Source: Psychrobacter cibarius
GTDB taxonomy: Bacteria; Pseudomonadota; Gammaproteobacteria; Pseudomonadales; Moraxellaceae
NCBI GenBank assembly: GCA_030686115.1
Contig: CP131612.1
Location: 2,914,001 to 2,978,000 of the forward strand
Direction of reading: 5' to 3'
DNA length: 64,000 nt
Of the stretch, positions 36,416 to 46,197 are shown in pieces. The notes under the pieces are model-generated. The model had not been told where the DNA came from. It saw nothing but the letters and a program-made list of their open reading frames with translations, and did no database searches. The translations under genes were made by a program, and so were the position numbers. The first letter of the stretch is position 1; each line of letters opens with the position of its first letter.

Positions 36416-39349
36416 TTACAACGCTTTCAACTGCTCCATCTGCGCCGTCATCGCCGTCAACTGCCCTTCTAGCTCAGCCAGTTTAGCCTTTTCAGCATCG
36501 ACCACTTCCGCAGGCGCTTTACTCACAAAGCCTTCATTACCGAGCTTGCGGGCGATGCCTTCGGCTTGACCTTTCAGCTTATCATATGACTTACCTAAAC
36601 GAGCCAGCTCAGCTGTTGGATCAATCAGCCCTTTCATCGGGACAAGCACGCGTAGCTGACCGACCATACTTGATGATGATAGCGGCACTTCATCGCCTTC
36701 TTTGACGATCTCTAAGCTCTCGACTTTGGCAAGCGCTTTGAACTGGTTTTTGATACGTGACAGACGCGCATCTTCATCGCTAGAGATATTTTGTAGTAGC
36801 ACTGGCAGACGTACGGCATTACCCAATTTCATCTCACCACGGATGTTACGGACGCTAGCGATGAGCTCTTGTAGCCATGCCATATCCGCCTCAACCTGCT
36901 CACTGATTTGTGCCTCATCCGTTTTTGGATAGTCAGCGACCACGATGCTGTCCGTGTTTTTGCGACCCAGTAGCGGTGCCACCGTCTGCCAGATTTGCTC
37001 GGTCAGATACGGCATGATTGGATGGCTAAAGCGTAGCGCCGTCTCTAACACGTGCAGTAGCACATAACGGATTTGCGCTTTACGCTCATCAGACACCGAG
37101 TCATCATTTAGACTGGCTTTGGCAAGCTCAACATACCAATCACAGTACTCATTCCAGATAAACTCATAGATATCTTGGCTGACCATATCGAGACGATACT
37201 GAGCAAAATGCTGATGAATATCGGCAACGGTAGAGTTCAGGCGGCTCATGATCCATTTTTCTGGTAATTCCCAAACGTCAGGGTTGGCCGCTTGATCGAT
37301 AGGCTTGGCATTGCCTTCGCTATCGACGCAGTTCATGAGTACAAAACGGCTGGCGTTCCAGATTTTATTACAGAAGTTACGATAGCCTTCGACGCGCTTT
37401 AGATCAAAGTTGATATCGCGACCGGTACTGGCTAAGGATGTAAAGGTAAAGCGCAGCGCATCCGTACCAAAGGCTGGGATGCCTTCTGGGAACTCTTTAC
37501 GCGTTTGCTTCTCAATCTTGGCCGCGTCTTTTGGATTCATCATATTGCTGGTGCGTTTTTCGACCAGTGCTTCTAGATCAATACCATCGATCAGATCAAT
37601 CGGATCTAAGACGTTACCTTTCGATTTTGACATTTTTTGACCATTGCCATCACGCACCAGACCATGCACATAGACAGTCTTAAATGGTACTTGCGGCGTG
37701 CCATCTTCGTTTTTCACGAAGTGCATGGTCATCATGATCATGCGAGCAACCCAAAAGAAGATAATGTCAAAACCTGTCACCAACACGCTGGTTGGGTGGA
37801 AGGTGTCCATCACGCGTGGATCGGCGTTGACGTCTGCCCAGTCAAGCGTACTAAACGTCCACAGACCTGAGCTGAACCACGTATCGAGTACGTCATCATC
37901 TTGGCGCAAGATCACGTCATCGCTGAGACTGTATTTACTACGGACTTCGGCTTCGTCACGGGCGACATAGATTTCACCCGTCGCATCGTCATACCATGCA
38001 GGGATACGATGTCCCCACCACAGCTGACGACTGATACACCAGTCTTGCAGATCCGTCATCCACGACATATACATGTTTTTGTACTGTGCAGGGACGAACT
38101 CGATGCTGCCGTCTTCTACCGCGTCAATCGCAGGCTTGGCAAGCTCTTTAACTGCGACATACCACTGATCGGTCAACCATGGCTCAACGATCGTACCGCC
38201 ACGCTCAGCACGCGGGGCTTTGAGTGCATAGTCTTCGATATCTTCTAGCCAGCCTTGCTCGCCTGCTTGCGCTACAAGGAACTTACGAGCGGCAAAACGC
38301 TCAAGTCCTGCATACTCGCTAGGTGTGGTTTCTAATTCTGGCTCACGCGTTTGCAAGTCAGGATATACTTCCATCGATGCTAAGATATTGGCGCGCTCAT
38401 CGAGGATATTAATCAATGGCAAGCTATGACGACGACCCAACTCATAATCGTTGAAATCGTGCGCTGGGGTGATTTTTACGCAGCCCGTACCGAAGTCTTT
38501 TTCGACATAATCATCAGCGACGATAGGCACGACACGACCCGTAATTGGCAAGGTAATGGTTTTGCCGACTAAATGTGCATAACGCTCATCGCTAGGATTG
38601 ACCGCGACAGCCGTATCACCAAGCAATGTCTCAGGACGCGTGGTGGCTACCACAAGATAATTTTTACCATCTTGGGTGGTTAGGTCTTTATCCGTGAAAT
38701 GATAGCGGAAATGCCACAAACTGCCTTTTTCGTCGTGGTTTTCAACTTCTAAATCAGACAGCGCGGTTTGGAACTTAGGATCCCAGTTCACCAAACGCTT
38801 ACCACGATAGATAAGGCCATCGTCGAATAGGCGTACGAACACTTCTTTTACCGCGTTAGACAGACCATCATCCATGGTAAAACGCTCACGTGACCAATCA
38901 ACCGAGCTGCCCAAACGGCGAATTTGGCTGGTGATATTGCCGCCCGACTCTTCTTTCCATTCCCACACTTTATCGACGAAGTCTTCACGCGTCATATCAC
39001 GGCGTTTGAGTCCTTGTGCTTCGAGGCGACGTTCAACGACCATTTGGGTCGCGATACCAGCATGATCTGTACCCGGTTGCCAAAGCGTATTGTCACCATC
39101 CATGCGATGATAACGCGTGAGCGCATCCATAATCGCGTTGTTAAATCCATGACCCATATGCAGAGAGCCGGTGACGTTCGGCGGTGGTAGTGCGATAGAA
39201 AATGACTCTTCTTTGTCAAACGTCGGCTTAAAATAGCCGCTTTCTTCCCAGCCTTGATACATGCCTGCTTCGACTTCCGCAGGATTGTACGCATTCTCTA
39301 ACTGGCTTAAGGCCGCTTGAATAGATGTAGTGAGGTTGTGGTTACTCAT
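36416..39349 (-). CDS. valS: Valyl-tRNA synthetase
   Basis: Class I aminoacyl-tRNA synthetase that charges tRNA-Val and edits mischarged threonine. The HIGH motif reads HMGH at residues 64-67, in [15 protein letters not shown]. The second catalytic motif is KMSKS, in [15 protein letters not shown] near residue 573. The CP1 editing insertion includes [15 protein letters not shown] and DYELGRRH. The C-terminal coiled-coil arm typical of ValS ends AQMEQLKAL. At 977 aa it is close to the usual 950 residues. No T-box leader is seen, as expected outside Gram-positives. Confidence 0.98.
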   Translation of the reverse strand: MSNHNLTTSIQAALSQLENAYNPAEVEAGMYQGWEESGYFKPTFDKEESFSIALPPPNVTGSLHMGHGFNNAIMDALTRYHRMDGDNTLWQPGTDHAGIATQMVVERRLEAQGLKRRDMTREDFVDKVWEWKEESGGNITSQIRRLGSSVDWSRERFTMDDGLSNAVKEVFVRLFDDGLIYRGKRLVNWDPKFQTALSDLEVENHDEKGSLWHFRYHFTDKDLTTQDGKNYLVVATTRPETLLGDTAVAVNPSDERYAHLVGKTITLPITGRVVPIVADDYVEKDFGTGCVKITPAHDFNDYELGRRHSLPLINILDERANILASMEVYPDLQTREPELETTPSEYAGLERFAARKFLVAQAGEQGWLEDIEDYALKAPRAERGGTIVEPWLTDQWYVAVKELAKPAIDAVEDGSIEFVPAQYKNMYMSWMTDLQDWCISRQLWWGHRIPAWYDDATGEIYVARDEAEVRSKYSLSDDVILRQDDDVLDTWFSSGLWTFSTLDWADVNADPRVMDTFHPTSVLVTGFDIIFFWVARMIMMTMHFVKNEDGTPQVPFKTVYVHGLVRDGNGQKMSKSKGNVLDPIDLIDGIDLEALVEKRTSNMMNPKDAAKIEKQTRKEFPEGIPAFGTDALRFTFTSLASTGRDINFDLKRVEGYRNFCNKIWNASRFVLMNCVDSEGNAKPIDQAANPDVWELPEKWIMSRLNSTVADIHQHFAQYRLDMVSQDIYEFIWNEYCDWYVELAKASLNDDSVSDERKAQIRYVLLHVLETALRFSHPIMPYLTEQIWQTVAPLLGRKNTDSIVVADYPKTDEAQISEQVEADMAWLQELIASVRNIRGEMKLGNAVRLPVLLQNISSDEDARLSRIKNQFKALAKVESLEIVKEGDEVPLSSSSMVGQLRVLVPMKGLIDPTAELARLGKSYDKLKGQAEGIARKLGNEGFVSKAPAEVVDAEKAKLAELEGQLTAMTAQMEQLKAL

Positions 39350-39666
39350 AATGGCATTATCTTTTATTGATTGAATGTGATTAAAGCGAATATAAAAATT
39401 AGGAAAATCATGAATAGAGTGATTTTAACGCAGATGGCCAGATTTTGTTAGATGCTAAGGCAATTTATCAGACTTGCAGAGTGGCATTGCCCCATTAATA
39501 AGCGCAAAAGCCCATAAAGGCCCTCAATCGAATGAGAATCCCACAAAATAAGTGCTAGTGATGTTATAAAATATGGGTCATGCTATGAGATATATTTTAT
39601 AACATCACTAGCATATAAATGGCGTCTTTATCCTAAAATCATGATCTTATAAACAGCGAGCCGACC
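39350..39666. other. Divergent region between valS and the FNT gene
   Basis: 317 bp of AT-rich DNA holding the promoters of valS (leftward) and the transporter (rightward). Its dominant structure is the 59-bp inverted repeat at 39554-39612. Nothing else is recognised. Confidence 0.6.
39554..39612. repeat. Perfect 21-bp inverted repeat with 17-nt spacer
   Basis: The left arm at 39554-39574, beginning GCTAGTGATG, is the exact reverse complement of the right arm at 39592-39612, ending CATCACTAGC. No T run follows on either side, so it does not look like a terminator. It ends 54 bp before the FNT start codon. It could be an operator, a 5'-leader hairpin, or a miniature palindromic element. Confidence 0.9.
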
Positions 39667-40770
39667 GTGTCCAAAGATACCGAGCACACCTATAACAATA
39701 GCAGCCACTCTCAAGCTGATGAATCTGACGCTAATGAAATAGACGATAAGCGCTTGATTGATGATAGCGTTTATCAATCATCTACTGCTGAAGATAAAGA
39801 CGTTAGCAAAACTGAGATGTCAGATGATACCGAGGCGACAGAAAGTTTAGAAGACGGAGATTTCTCTGAAGATATGAGCGAAGAAGATAAAGAAACCATC
39901 AAAAAAGTCGCCAATGATGATAACTTGAGTCAAGCAAAAAGCTATGCCAGTATCTTGGTTGAGCAAGTGATGGATGCCAAAGAAACCTTTGAGCGCTCGC
40001 TTGGCTCGCTATTTACCAGTGCTTTTACCGCTGGGCTTGAGATTGGCATTAGCTTCTTTATGATTTTATCAGCTTTTGCGCTGTTGAGTGGCGTACTACC
40101 AAGCCAATACGCAATCGTGCTCGCCTCCCTACTTTACCCAATTGGCTTTATCATCGTCGTCATTGGTCAGTCGCTATTATTCACCGAACAAACCTCATTA
40201 TTAAGCCTGCCTGTCTTAAATAAAATTGAGCCGCTACGTAAACTGCTGCGGCTATGGGGCATCGTCATCGCTGGTAATATCGTTGGCGGCTGTATCTTTG
40301 CAGCGTTAATGATTGGTTTAGGGCTGCATATGCATCTGTTTACAGACCATGCTATCGATGTTTATGCCGAGCATATCTTAGGTTTTGAGTGGTGGGTGAT
40401 ATTTGGTAGCGCAGTACTGGCTGGCTGGATGATGGGGGTGGCTGCATGGCTCGTCACCTCGGCACGCGATACCCTTAGCCGTATCGTTCTGGTCACTCTC
40501 ATTACTGGCAGTATCGGATTTTTGGGTTTGCATCACAGTATCGTGGGCAACATCGAGGTGTTTTCAGCATTGCTATATGGCAATACTGTCAGCTTGTGGC
40601 GCTACTTGGTATTTTTGGTGGTGGTGATATTGGGCAATACCGTCGGCGGCGTGGTATTTGTCGCGGTTCTCAAAAACCGTACTTTCTTATTTCAAATCGA
40701 AAAAGTAAAAGAACAAACGGCTAGTGAACAAGCGGAAGCTAGAAGCAGTATAAATACCCGCCGACCTTGA
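39667..40770 (+). CDS. Formate/nitrite transporter (FNT) family channel, YfdC-like, with acidic N-terminal region
   Basis: The membrane domain (about residues 110-345) has six hydrophobic segments with FNT features: TAGLEIGISFFMILSAFALL, VIGQSLLFTEQTSLLSLPVL, GNIVGGCIF, WMMGVAAWLVTSARDT, LHHSIVGNIEVFSALLYG and LGNTVGGVVFVAVL. It is nearest to the YfdC branch, whose substrate is not established. The first 90 residues are strongly acidic and disordered, followed by a predicted helix LVEQVMDAKETFERSLGSL. The start is a GTG at 39667 with a weak ribosome-binding site. The 367-aa length exceeds the usual 270-310 because of the extra N-terminus. Confidence 0.88.
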   Translation: MSKDTEHTYNNSSHSQADESDANEIDDKRLIDDSVYQSSTAEDKDVSKTEMSDDTEATESLEDGDFSEDMSEEDKETIKKVANDDNLSQAKSYASILVEQVMDAKETFERSLGSLFTSAFTAGLEIGISFFMILSAFALLSGVLPSQYAIVLASLLYPIGFIIVVIGQSLLFTEQTSLLSLPVLNKIEPLRKLLRLWGIVIAGNIVGGCIFAALMIGLGLHMHLFTDHAIDVYAEHILGFEWWVIFGSAVLAGWMMGVAAWLVTSARDTLSRIVLVTLITGSIGFLGLHHSIVGNIEVFSALLYGNTVSLWRYLVFLVVVILGNTVGGVVFVAVLKNRTFLFQIEKVKEQTASEQAEARSSINTRRP

Positions 40771-40822
40771 CTTGATTGGTATTGGTTAATGCTAAATGCT
40801 ATAAATAGATAATTCACCTATT

Positions 40823-40864
40823 ACCCATAACAAGGTTCAATATTTAAACCTGTTATGGGTTTTC
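40823..40864 (+). terminator. Terminator after the FNT gene
   Basis: ACCCATAACAAGGTT (40823-40837) pairs with AACCTGTTATGGGT (40847-40860; one bulge), followed by TTTTC. It also lies just beyond the stop of the convergent BASS gene. Confidence 0.8.
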
Positions 40865-40869
40865 AGCAT

Positions 40870-41793
40870 CTACAGCATACGCGCTGCCAACACGCTATTT
40901 TCTATTTCAGATTTTCTTAGCTTATCGTGTTGAGCGCTAAATATGCGCACCAAAATCCCCGCGCTTAAGAACATCACCAAGGTATAAATGGCTGGCATCA
41001 TCGACATGTCGTAGTTAGACAATAGTGTCAATGCCATAAATATCGACAAGGTGCTATTCTGCAAACCGACTTCTAGCGTCACCGAGGTTCTTTGCGCCCA
41101 GTTGAGACCGAACCATTTACTACTATAATAACCGAGCGCCATGGTTGAAAGGTTTAATAATACCGATACGGGACCCGTAGCGATAAAGGCGTCGACAATG
41201 ATATCGCGTTGCACATAGCCCAAAAATAGCACTAAAAACGTTAAAAATATCACCCCAAATCGAGACACATAGACTTGTGAGCGATCGGCAACGGTTGGTG
41301 CATAGCGTTTAATCAGCATGCCGACACTAATAGGCACTATCGTCAGCACCACCAAAGTCAGCATCGTTTTTACTACTGGTAACTCAAACTCACTACCGCT
41401 GCCCATAAAATAAATCAATGAAAAGCTCAGCACAATGGGAATGGTAAAGACGGTAATCACGCTCGCGATCGCGGTCATCGTCACCGACAGCGCCACATCG
41501 CCTTTGGCTAAATAGGTAAATAAGTTTGAGGTAGTGCCACCCGGACACAATACGAGGAGCATAACCCCGACGGCATACTCTGGGCGTAATGGCATGATAT
41601 TGGCCAAGGCAAAGCCAATGATAGGTAACAGTATCAACTGATTGGTCAAGCCAATGCCGACTGCTTTTGGGTATTTTAAAACCCGTTTAAAATCGTTGGT
41701 GACGAGAGTCAGACCCATGCCCATCATGATTAAAAACAGACAAATAGGAATGATAACTGAATTGACTAACGTGACTATTGCAAGACCTTCCAT
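40870..41793 (-). CDS. Bile acid:sodium symporter (BASS) family protein
   Basis: A 307-aa inner-membrane protein with nine to ten hydrophobic segments. The BASS/SBF signature LVLCPGGTTSNLFTYLAKGDVALSVTMTAIASV, which carries the sodium-binding region, and VTLEVGLQNSTLSIFMAL in the crossover region are both present. Members import organic anions with sodium; bacterial substrates include pantoate, pyruvate and bile acids, so the substrate is open. AAGGATG precedes the ATG at 41793. It is convergent with the FNT gene. Confidence 0.93.
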   Translation of the reverse strand: MEGLAIVTLVNSVIIPICLFLIMMGMGLTLVTNDFKRVLKYPKAVGIGLTNQLILLPIIGFALANIMPLRPEYAVGVMLLVLCPGGTTSNLFTYLAKGDVALSVTMTAIASVITVFTIPIVLSFSLIYFMGSGSEFELPVVKTMLTLVVLTIVPISVGMLIKRYAPTVADRSQVYVSRFGVIFLTFLVLFLGYVQRDIIVDAFIATGPVSVLLNLSTMALGYYSSKWFGLNWAQRTSVTLEVGLQNSTLSIFMALTLLSNYDMSMMPAIYTLVMFLSAGILVRIFSAQHDKLRKSEIENSVLAARML

Positions 41794-42069
41794 AACTACA
41801 TCCTTGTAGATAAAAGCTGTTTATAGGTTCATTTTATAGACCGAGTATGCTGATTAAATGACGCCTGATTAGCAATCCTTGCTAAGGCGTGTCCTCATAA
41901 TCAATAGCCGTTAAACACCGACAATCAACTAAAAAACAGCAAAAAATAAGACAGGGTAAAAGCAAGTATATAGGGGTAAAGTCGCCCTTATTTGCTTTAT
42001 TCAACGACTCATCAGTCAAATATGGTGTTTGGGTTTACAGAACGATGAAATATCATTGAACAGCAACCT

Positions 42070-42279
42070 TCAATCACCACCACCTGAATCACCGCTACTT
42101 GAGTCGCTGCTGCCTGAATCACTACTGCTTGAATCACTACCATCGCTATCGTCAAGATTATCCTGATCCCAAGGAGAGTCCAAAGAAATTGGTGAATTGT
42201 CGCGGCTTCCAAACCAACTGGCGACTTTTATGACGATATAAAAGATCATAAATCCAGCGATAATCTGTAGAACAAGCAT
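42070..42279 (-). CDS. Small single-pass membrane protein with Ser/Asp-rich tail
   Basis: A 69-aa protein: hydrophobic segment MLVLQIIAGFMIFYIVIKV, a short linker, then 25 residues almost entirely Ser, Asp and Gly, ending SGDSGGGD. I do not recognise a family. The frame is supported by a plausible transmembrane helix followed by a long SD repeat, and by its place as the third gene after two YbjQ-type genes on the same strand. The ribosome-binding site is weak (AAAGAA). An overlapping minus-strand frame at 42012-42212 is rejected as a shadow. Confidence 0.65.
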   Translation of the reverse strand: MLVLQIIAGFMIFYIVIKVASWFGSRDNSPISLDSPWDQDNLDDSDGSDSSSSDSGSSDSSSGDSGGGD

Positions 42280-42405
42280 GGTTTATTCTTTATAAATAAC
42301 AGGTGAGGTAAGTAAGAAACGGTATAGATGAGAGACAATCAAAACGCATGACTAGCATTCAATCGTAGATATTGATTACATTAATTCTGAGTGATTCATT
42401 GCGCT

Positions 42406-42876
42406 TTAGAGTTGCTCACGGCTGTTCACTGCAGTGCCATAAGCGATGGCTTCAACCATACTGCCCAATTGATTGATATTGCTGACTTCTAGACGTAAGC
42501 CGTAGATATGGTTATAGCCTTTGGCTTGTGCTTCGGTACGCATACGTACAAGAGCCTCGCGGCGGGCACGGTCGAGTAAGGTCTCGTACGTGGTCAAGTT
42601 TTTGCCAAAGATGCTCAATAGCCGAGCGATAATCATTTTGAAATAATCTTGGGCAATAACCACGCTACCAAGTACCAGCTCGCCCTCAGTATTGGCAACA
42701 AGTTTCGGCACATAAAAGCGCTCACTTGAGACCATAATATGGCTTAATTGTTGCTCTGCAATGCTTAATTGCGCGAGATGTTGGCGCTCATGACGCGACC
42801 CAAAGAACCAACCAGCAGCGAATAGTAAAATAAACGGTGCGTAATTGATAAGCATTTGGGTAAGGGAATTATTCAT
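42406..42876 (-). CDS. Membrane-anchored YbjQ/UPF0145-like protein
   Basis: N-terminal membrane segment (about residues 9-24, INYAPFILLFAAGWFFG), then a YbjQ-type domain: LGSVVIAQDYFKMIIARLLSIFGKNLTTYETLLDRARREALVRM, AKGYNHIYGLRLEVSNI and VEAIAYGTAV. YbjQ domains form pentamers and were once called heavy-metal-binding; function is not firmly known. It follows the neighbouring YbjQ gene by 60 bp, so the two are likely co-transcribed paralogues, one soluble and one membrane-bound. Confidence 0.85.
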   Translation of the reverse strand: MNNSLTQMLINYAPFILLFAAGWFFGSRHERQHLAQLSIAEQQLSHIMVSSERFYVPKLVANTEGELVLGSVVIAQDYFKMIIARLLSIFGKNLTTYETLLDRARREALVRMRTEAQAKGYNHIYGLRLEVSNINQLGSMVEAIAYGTAVNSREQL

Positions 42877-42936
42877 GGCACGTCTCTTGTCATAAACTTA
42901 TCAGAAAAAAGCGTCGATGCTTTAAGATTTGGTTAG

Positions 42937-43383
42937 CTAACCAAAAGGGTTGAAACGTGGCAAGTCATCGGTCGCTGTCGGTGCAGAATTTTGTAGATTT
43001 GGCTGTTGACCAGACTGATGATGAGAGTCGCTTGGTGGGGTTTGGTAGACTTGCTGCGGCATCGGTATGGCTTTGACAGCCGTGCCATAGACAAACAATT
43101 CAGAAGCTCCCTGCGCGATGCTAGAGGTCGAAAAACGTAACCCCACCACCGCATCTGCACCCAAAGCTTCTGCTTTGACAATCATCCGATCGATCGCCTC
43201 TTGGCGTGACTCTTCTAACAGCTCGGTATAAGCCGTTAACTCACCACCGACGATATTTTTTAGTCCAGCAAACAAGTCTTTGCCGACATGTTTTGAGCGC
43301 ACGGTACTACCGTACACCACATCTAAACGCTCGGTGATTTGGTAGTTGGGCAAATGCTCAAGATTGGAGAGTTGCACAGTCAT
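42937..43383 (-). CDS. YbjQ/UPF0145 family protein
   Basis: A 148-aa soluble protein. Core motifs are VVYGSTVRSKHVGKDLFAGLKNIVGGELTAYTELLEESRQEAIDRM, ALGADAVVGLRFSTSSI and ELFVYGTAVK, matching YbjQ closely. The last 40 residues are Pro/Gln/Ser-rich and look disordered, which is longer than standard YbjQ (about 107 aa). It is the first gene of a three-gene minus-strand set with the membrane-anchored paralogue and the SD-tailed peptide. Confidence 0.9.
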   Translation of the reverse strand: MTVQLSNLEHLPNYQITERLDVVYGSTVRSKHVGKDLFAGLKNIVGGELTAYTELLEESRQEAIDRMIVKAEALGADAVVGLRFSTSSIAQGASELFVYGTAVKAIPMPQQVYQTPPSDSHHQSGQQPNLQNSAPTATDDLPRFNPFG

Positions 43384-43468
43384 AATACGACCTTATCGGT
43401 GACGTTATATAGACAGCGTCAACTTGGATATAGACCAAACCACGCTGTCCCTATATTGATAAAAAAGG

Positions 43469-44026
43469 CTAATCGTTGGTATGGAACAATAAAAATAACT
43501 CGGTCAAATTGCCTTCGATGCTATTGGCCATTTGTGCCAGCTTGTCTTCATCTTTACGCATCTCTGCAAGCTCTGGATCTTCATCATCGATACCACTTAG
43601 CAAAATCATTGGTAAGGTCAAGACAGCCACATCTTCAGCCGTTTCTTCATCTTCAAACCAATCGCTGGCTTCGTCGCCATACATCGCATCGACAAAGCCA
43701 ATGGACCAAGCAACGATATCTGATTCATCTGAAAAATCGACAGCCACTTCTTCATCACCCGCATCTTCGCCAAACGGTAGCTCAATAGGCGTCTCGTTTT
43801 TTAGCTCAGCGATAATGGAATCGCGCCAGCGCTGGATACCGTCGATGACGTTTTCTGGGATTTCACTAACATGACCTTCAAACAGTGCATCCAGCCAATT
43901 CGGTAATGGGCGCCCAATGACTGTCGCTGTCAAAAAACCATGCGCGGCGACACTATCAAGCACAAACGGGCTCTCTTGATTGTCCAAATAGTCTAATAAT
44001 TCATCGAAGCTTAATTGGTTACTCAT
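43469..44026 (-). CDS. UPF0149 (YgfB/YecA-type) family protein
   Basis: A 185-aa acidic soluble protein. The UPF0149 pattern is visible: a start helix with LDSVAAHGFLTATVIGRPLPNWLDALF, a central acidic spacer, and WSIGFVDAMYGDEASDWFEDEE with LPMILLSGIDDED. No SEC-C zinc motif (CxCxS) is present at the C-terminus, so it is closer to the YgfB side. Function unknown. AAGGACAATT precedes the ATG at 44026. It lies 85 bp upstream of the YbjQ pair on the same strand. Confidence 0.88.
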   Translation of the reverse strand: MSNQLSFDELLDYLDNQESPFVLDSVAAHGFLTATVIGRPLPNWLDALFEGHVSEIPENVIDGIQRWRDSIIAELKNETPIELPFGEDAGDEEVAVDFSDESDIVAWSIGFVDAMYGDEASDWFEDEETAEDVAVLTLPMILLSGIDDEDPELAEMRKDEDKLAQMANSIEGNLTELFLLFHTND

Positions 44027-44140
44027 GATGTAATTGTCCTTGAAAGATAGAGTGCGGCAGTCGCCATAAACGATCGGTTAAGTGCAGAATAGTGGATAAT
44101 TTGAAGGTAAAAATGGTTTCGGTAAAGCACCCAAACCATC

Positions 44141-44159
44141 TTTATAAAATAAGAATCAT
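44141..44159. repeat. 19-base sequence repeated elsewhere in the window, copy 2
   Basis: Identical to 22696-22714 in the same orientation, again in a non-coding gap. Just before it, ATGGTTT and AAACCAT (about 44112-44139) form a small inverted repeat. Confidence 0.8.
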
Positions 44160-44309
44160 TGCATAGAGCGGGTGGCGAGCAACCGTCAAAAAGTAACGAT
44201 CGCGATATCATTAGCATTACACTGTCAGCTAATATGCCGTTATTAAAAGGCTTTAGTCGGCTGAAATGACTGAGCACTTTCACATTAGGCTATGACTTAA
44301 GTTTAAAAA

Positions 44310-44546
44310 CTAAAGATCGTCATCATCCCAATCATCGCCATCTTCATCGAAATTGTCTATATCATCTAGATCATCCTTTAGCTCTTTGGCCAAACGCTTC
44401 TCTTCTAGCAGATTATCGATCAGTCGACGCTTCTCAAGACTACTTAAGCGCGTACGCACGCTCGTCTCGGCCTCTTCCACCATCTTTGCATCATCATCGT
44501 CGACAAAATCATCATCAAAATCGTCGTCAATATCAGCGTCACTCAT
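44310..44546 (-). CDS. Small acidic PA3496-like protein
   Basis: A 78-aa protein with acidic ends (DIDDDFDDDFVDDDD and DGDDWDDDDL) around a conserved basic-acidic helix, TRLSSLEKRRLIDNLLEEKRLAKELKDDL. The RRxIDxxLEEKRLxxEL pattern is the hallmark of the PA3496 family of putative envelope-integrity proteins in pseudomonads and relatives. AGGAGCTTGTC gives an excellent ribosome-binding site before ATG 44546. It is a single gene on the minus strand, with unknown molecular function. Confidence 0.82.
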   Translation of the reverse strand: MSDADIDDDFDDDFVDDDDAKMVEEAETSVRTRLSSLEKRRLIDNLLEEKRLAKELKDDLDDIDNFDEDGDDWDDDDL

Positions 44547-44730
44547 GACAAGCTCCTATCATTTTTAGCAAGGGTATTAAGAATACATTAATATATATAT
44601 GCCTTATAAAGTCTCTACTTCACGTTGTCAATGCTTTTTATTATTACTGCCTTATTTTTAGGCTGTTTAAAGATAACGACAGAGACAATATCTCAGACAA
44701 TTGTATAGTAATAAGCGAATATAAGCAGCA

Positions 44731-46197
44731 TTAAATAGCCAACTCATCTGCGCTTTCAATCATCAATACCGCATTGCGCACATCCGCTAAGCGTTGGATC
44801 ATCGAATCATTACCACCATCGAACACGGCACATTCACGCTCATAAACCGTGGTTGGGCGCATGATACTCTGTACCTGTACATGGTGGCTGATTTGCTTAA
44901 GACCTGCATTGGGTAACAAAATCAGCATTTGCTCTTTTTTGCCGACGCTGTGTAATAATTGTGTCATTGCTTGCGCCTGTGCATCATCGCTGACACCTGC
45001 TTTAGCAGGAAGGGCAAAGCGGCTTAGCTCAATGTGCTTGTCATGGATGATTTTGTTGAGCATCAAATACAGCTTGCCCAGCATCACGCCTGCTAACGCC
45101 ACTTTGGCATGGCTATTGTCCGCCTTTAACAACACACTAGCACCCGTGTCATCGAAACGCGGCTCGTTCATCGCGCTGACACCCAACAACAATGGCTGCT
45201 TAAGTAACTCGGTCACCGCTTGGTTTAATAGCTGCGTACATAATGCCAAATAAGGTAAACGCTGAGCCGGTGCCAGACGCTCAAGCATATTGAACTCGTC
45301 ATGGAACACAATCTGCACTCTCACACTGTCAAATGAGCGGGTGGCAGACAACCGAGAGGCGCTACCAGATTTAGGAGCACGGCTTATCTCATCTTGGGCA
45401 GCACCATTTGCTGCATCATGCTCCGCTCGCTCTTCAGTCGTACTATCGATAGGCTGACTATCAGAGCCAGTGGTATCAGTCGCCGCTTGATTCTGTTGCG
45501 TTCTTAAGTACTGGTTTACTTCACTATGTACATCCAATTTATGTGCATTGGCTGGCTGACCGTCCGTCGCACTCTCTACAGAATGCTCCGATGTTTCTTT
45601 ATCCATATCCGTGGCACGGCGTTCAAACTCCCGATCATAACTGCGCTGATCGATTTGCATATACTGCTCACGATGCAAATCTTGAATATCGCGGCTAAGC
45701 GCGTTAATTTGCTCTTTGGTTGGACGGGCAAGGTAACCATAAACCAGCCAAAGCAACAAATGCAGCAGCATCGTACCGATGACGAACGGCCATTGCATAG
45801 CGATAATCTCGCCTTTGCTAATATCTTTTAACGTCAACGACACACTGCCAATCACCGAATCGCCATTGGTAGCAATCTGCCGAATGGTATCACCTTGCTG
45901 CATGGGCGCATTGCCAACAGGCACCAAGATGTCGTCGTTATTGTCTTTAATCAATATGCGCGTCACGTCTTGCTCGCTGGTATAGCGATTGGCAATGACA
46001 CTTAAGCTGACACGGTCTTTATTTTCTAAAGACAACCTTGCTTCATCAATCAGCTGGGCGACCATCTGCTCGCCTTTTAACGCACGACTTTTGCTCAGCT
46101 GTTGATCGGTGCTGATGACCAATAACAACGTCTGCAAACAAAAACTAACCAGAAGAATAATGGCAAACAACCCTTGCCGCGGCGCTAAATACGTCAT
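44731..46197 (-). CDS. Smp/AhpA-like membrane protein divergent from serB
   Basis: A 488-aa protein with two membrane segments (about residues 9-27 and 133-153) enclosing a periplasmic sensor-like domain, then a HAMP-like coiled segment (RPTKEQINALSRDIQDLHREQ), a low-complexity hydrophilic linker, and a C-terminal cytosolic domain (about 290-488) without kinase motifs. The topology and its position divergent from serB match the E. coli Smp (YtjB)/Pseudomonas AhpA type of protein, whose gene neighbours serB. Function is poorly known. No clear ribosome-binding site precedes the ATG at 46197. Confidence 0.75.
   Translation of the reverse strand: MTYLAPRQGLFAIILLVSFCLQTLLLVISTDQQLSKSRALKGEQMVAQLIDEARLSLENKDRVSLSVIANRYTSEQDVTRILIKDNNDDILVPVGNAPMQQGDTIRQIATNGDSVIGSVSLTLKDISKGEIIAMQWPFVIGTMLLHLLLWLVYGYLARPTKEQINALSRDIQDLHREQYMQIDQRSYDREFERRATDMDKETSEHSVESATDGQPANAHKLDVHSEVNQYLRTQQNQAATDTTGSDSQPIDSTTEERAEHDAANGAAQDEISRAPKSGSASRLSATRSFDSVRVQIVFHDEFNMLERLAPAQRLPYLALCTQLLNQAVTELLKQPLLLGVSAMNEPRFDDTGASVLLKADNSHAKVALAGVMLGKLYLMLNKIIHDKHIELSRFALPAKAGVSDDAQAQAMTQLLHSVGKKEQMLILLPNAGLKQISHHVQVQSIMRPTTVYERECAVFDGGNDSMIQRLADVRNAVLMIESADELAI

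Noticed and set aside
42012..42212. 66-codon minus-strand frame overlapping the SD-tailed peptide
   Set aside because: Val/Ile repeat product arises from reading the Ser/Asp repeat in another frame.
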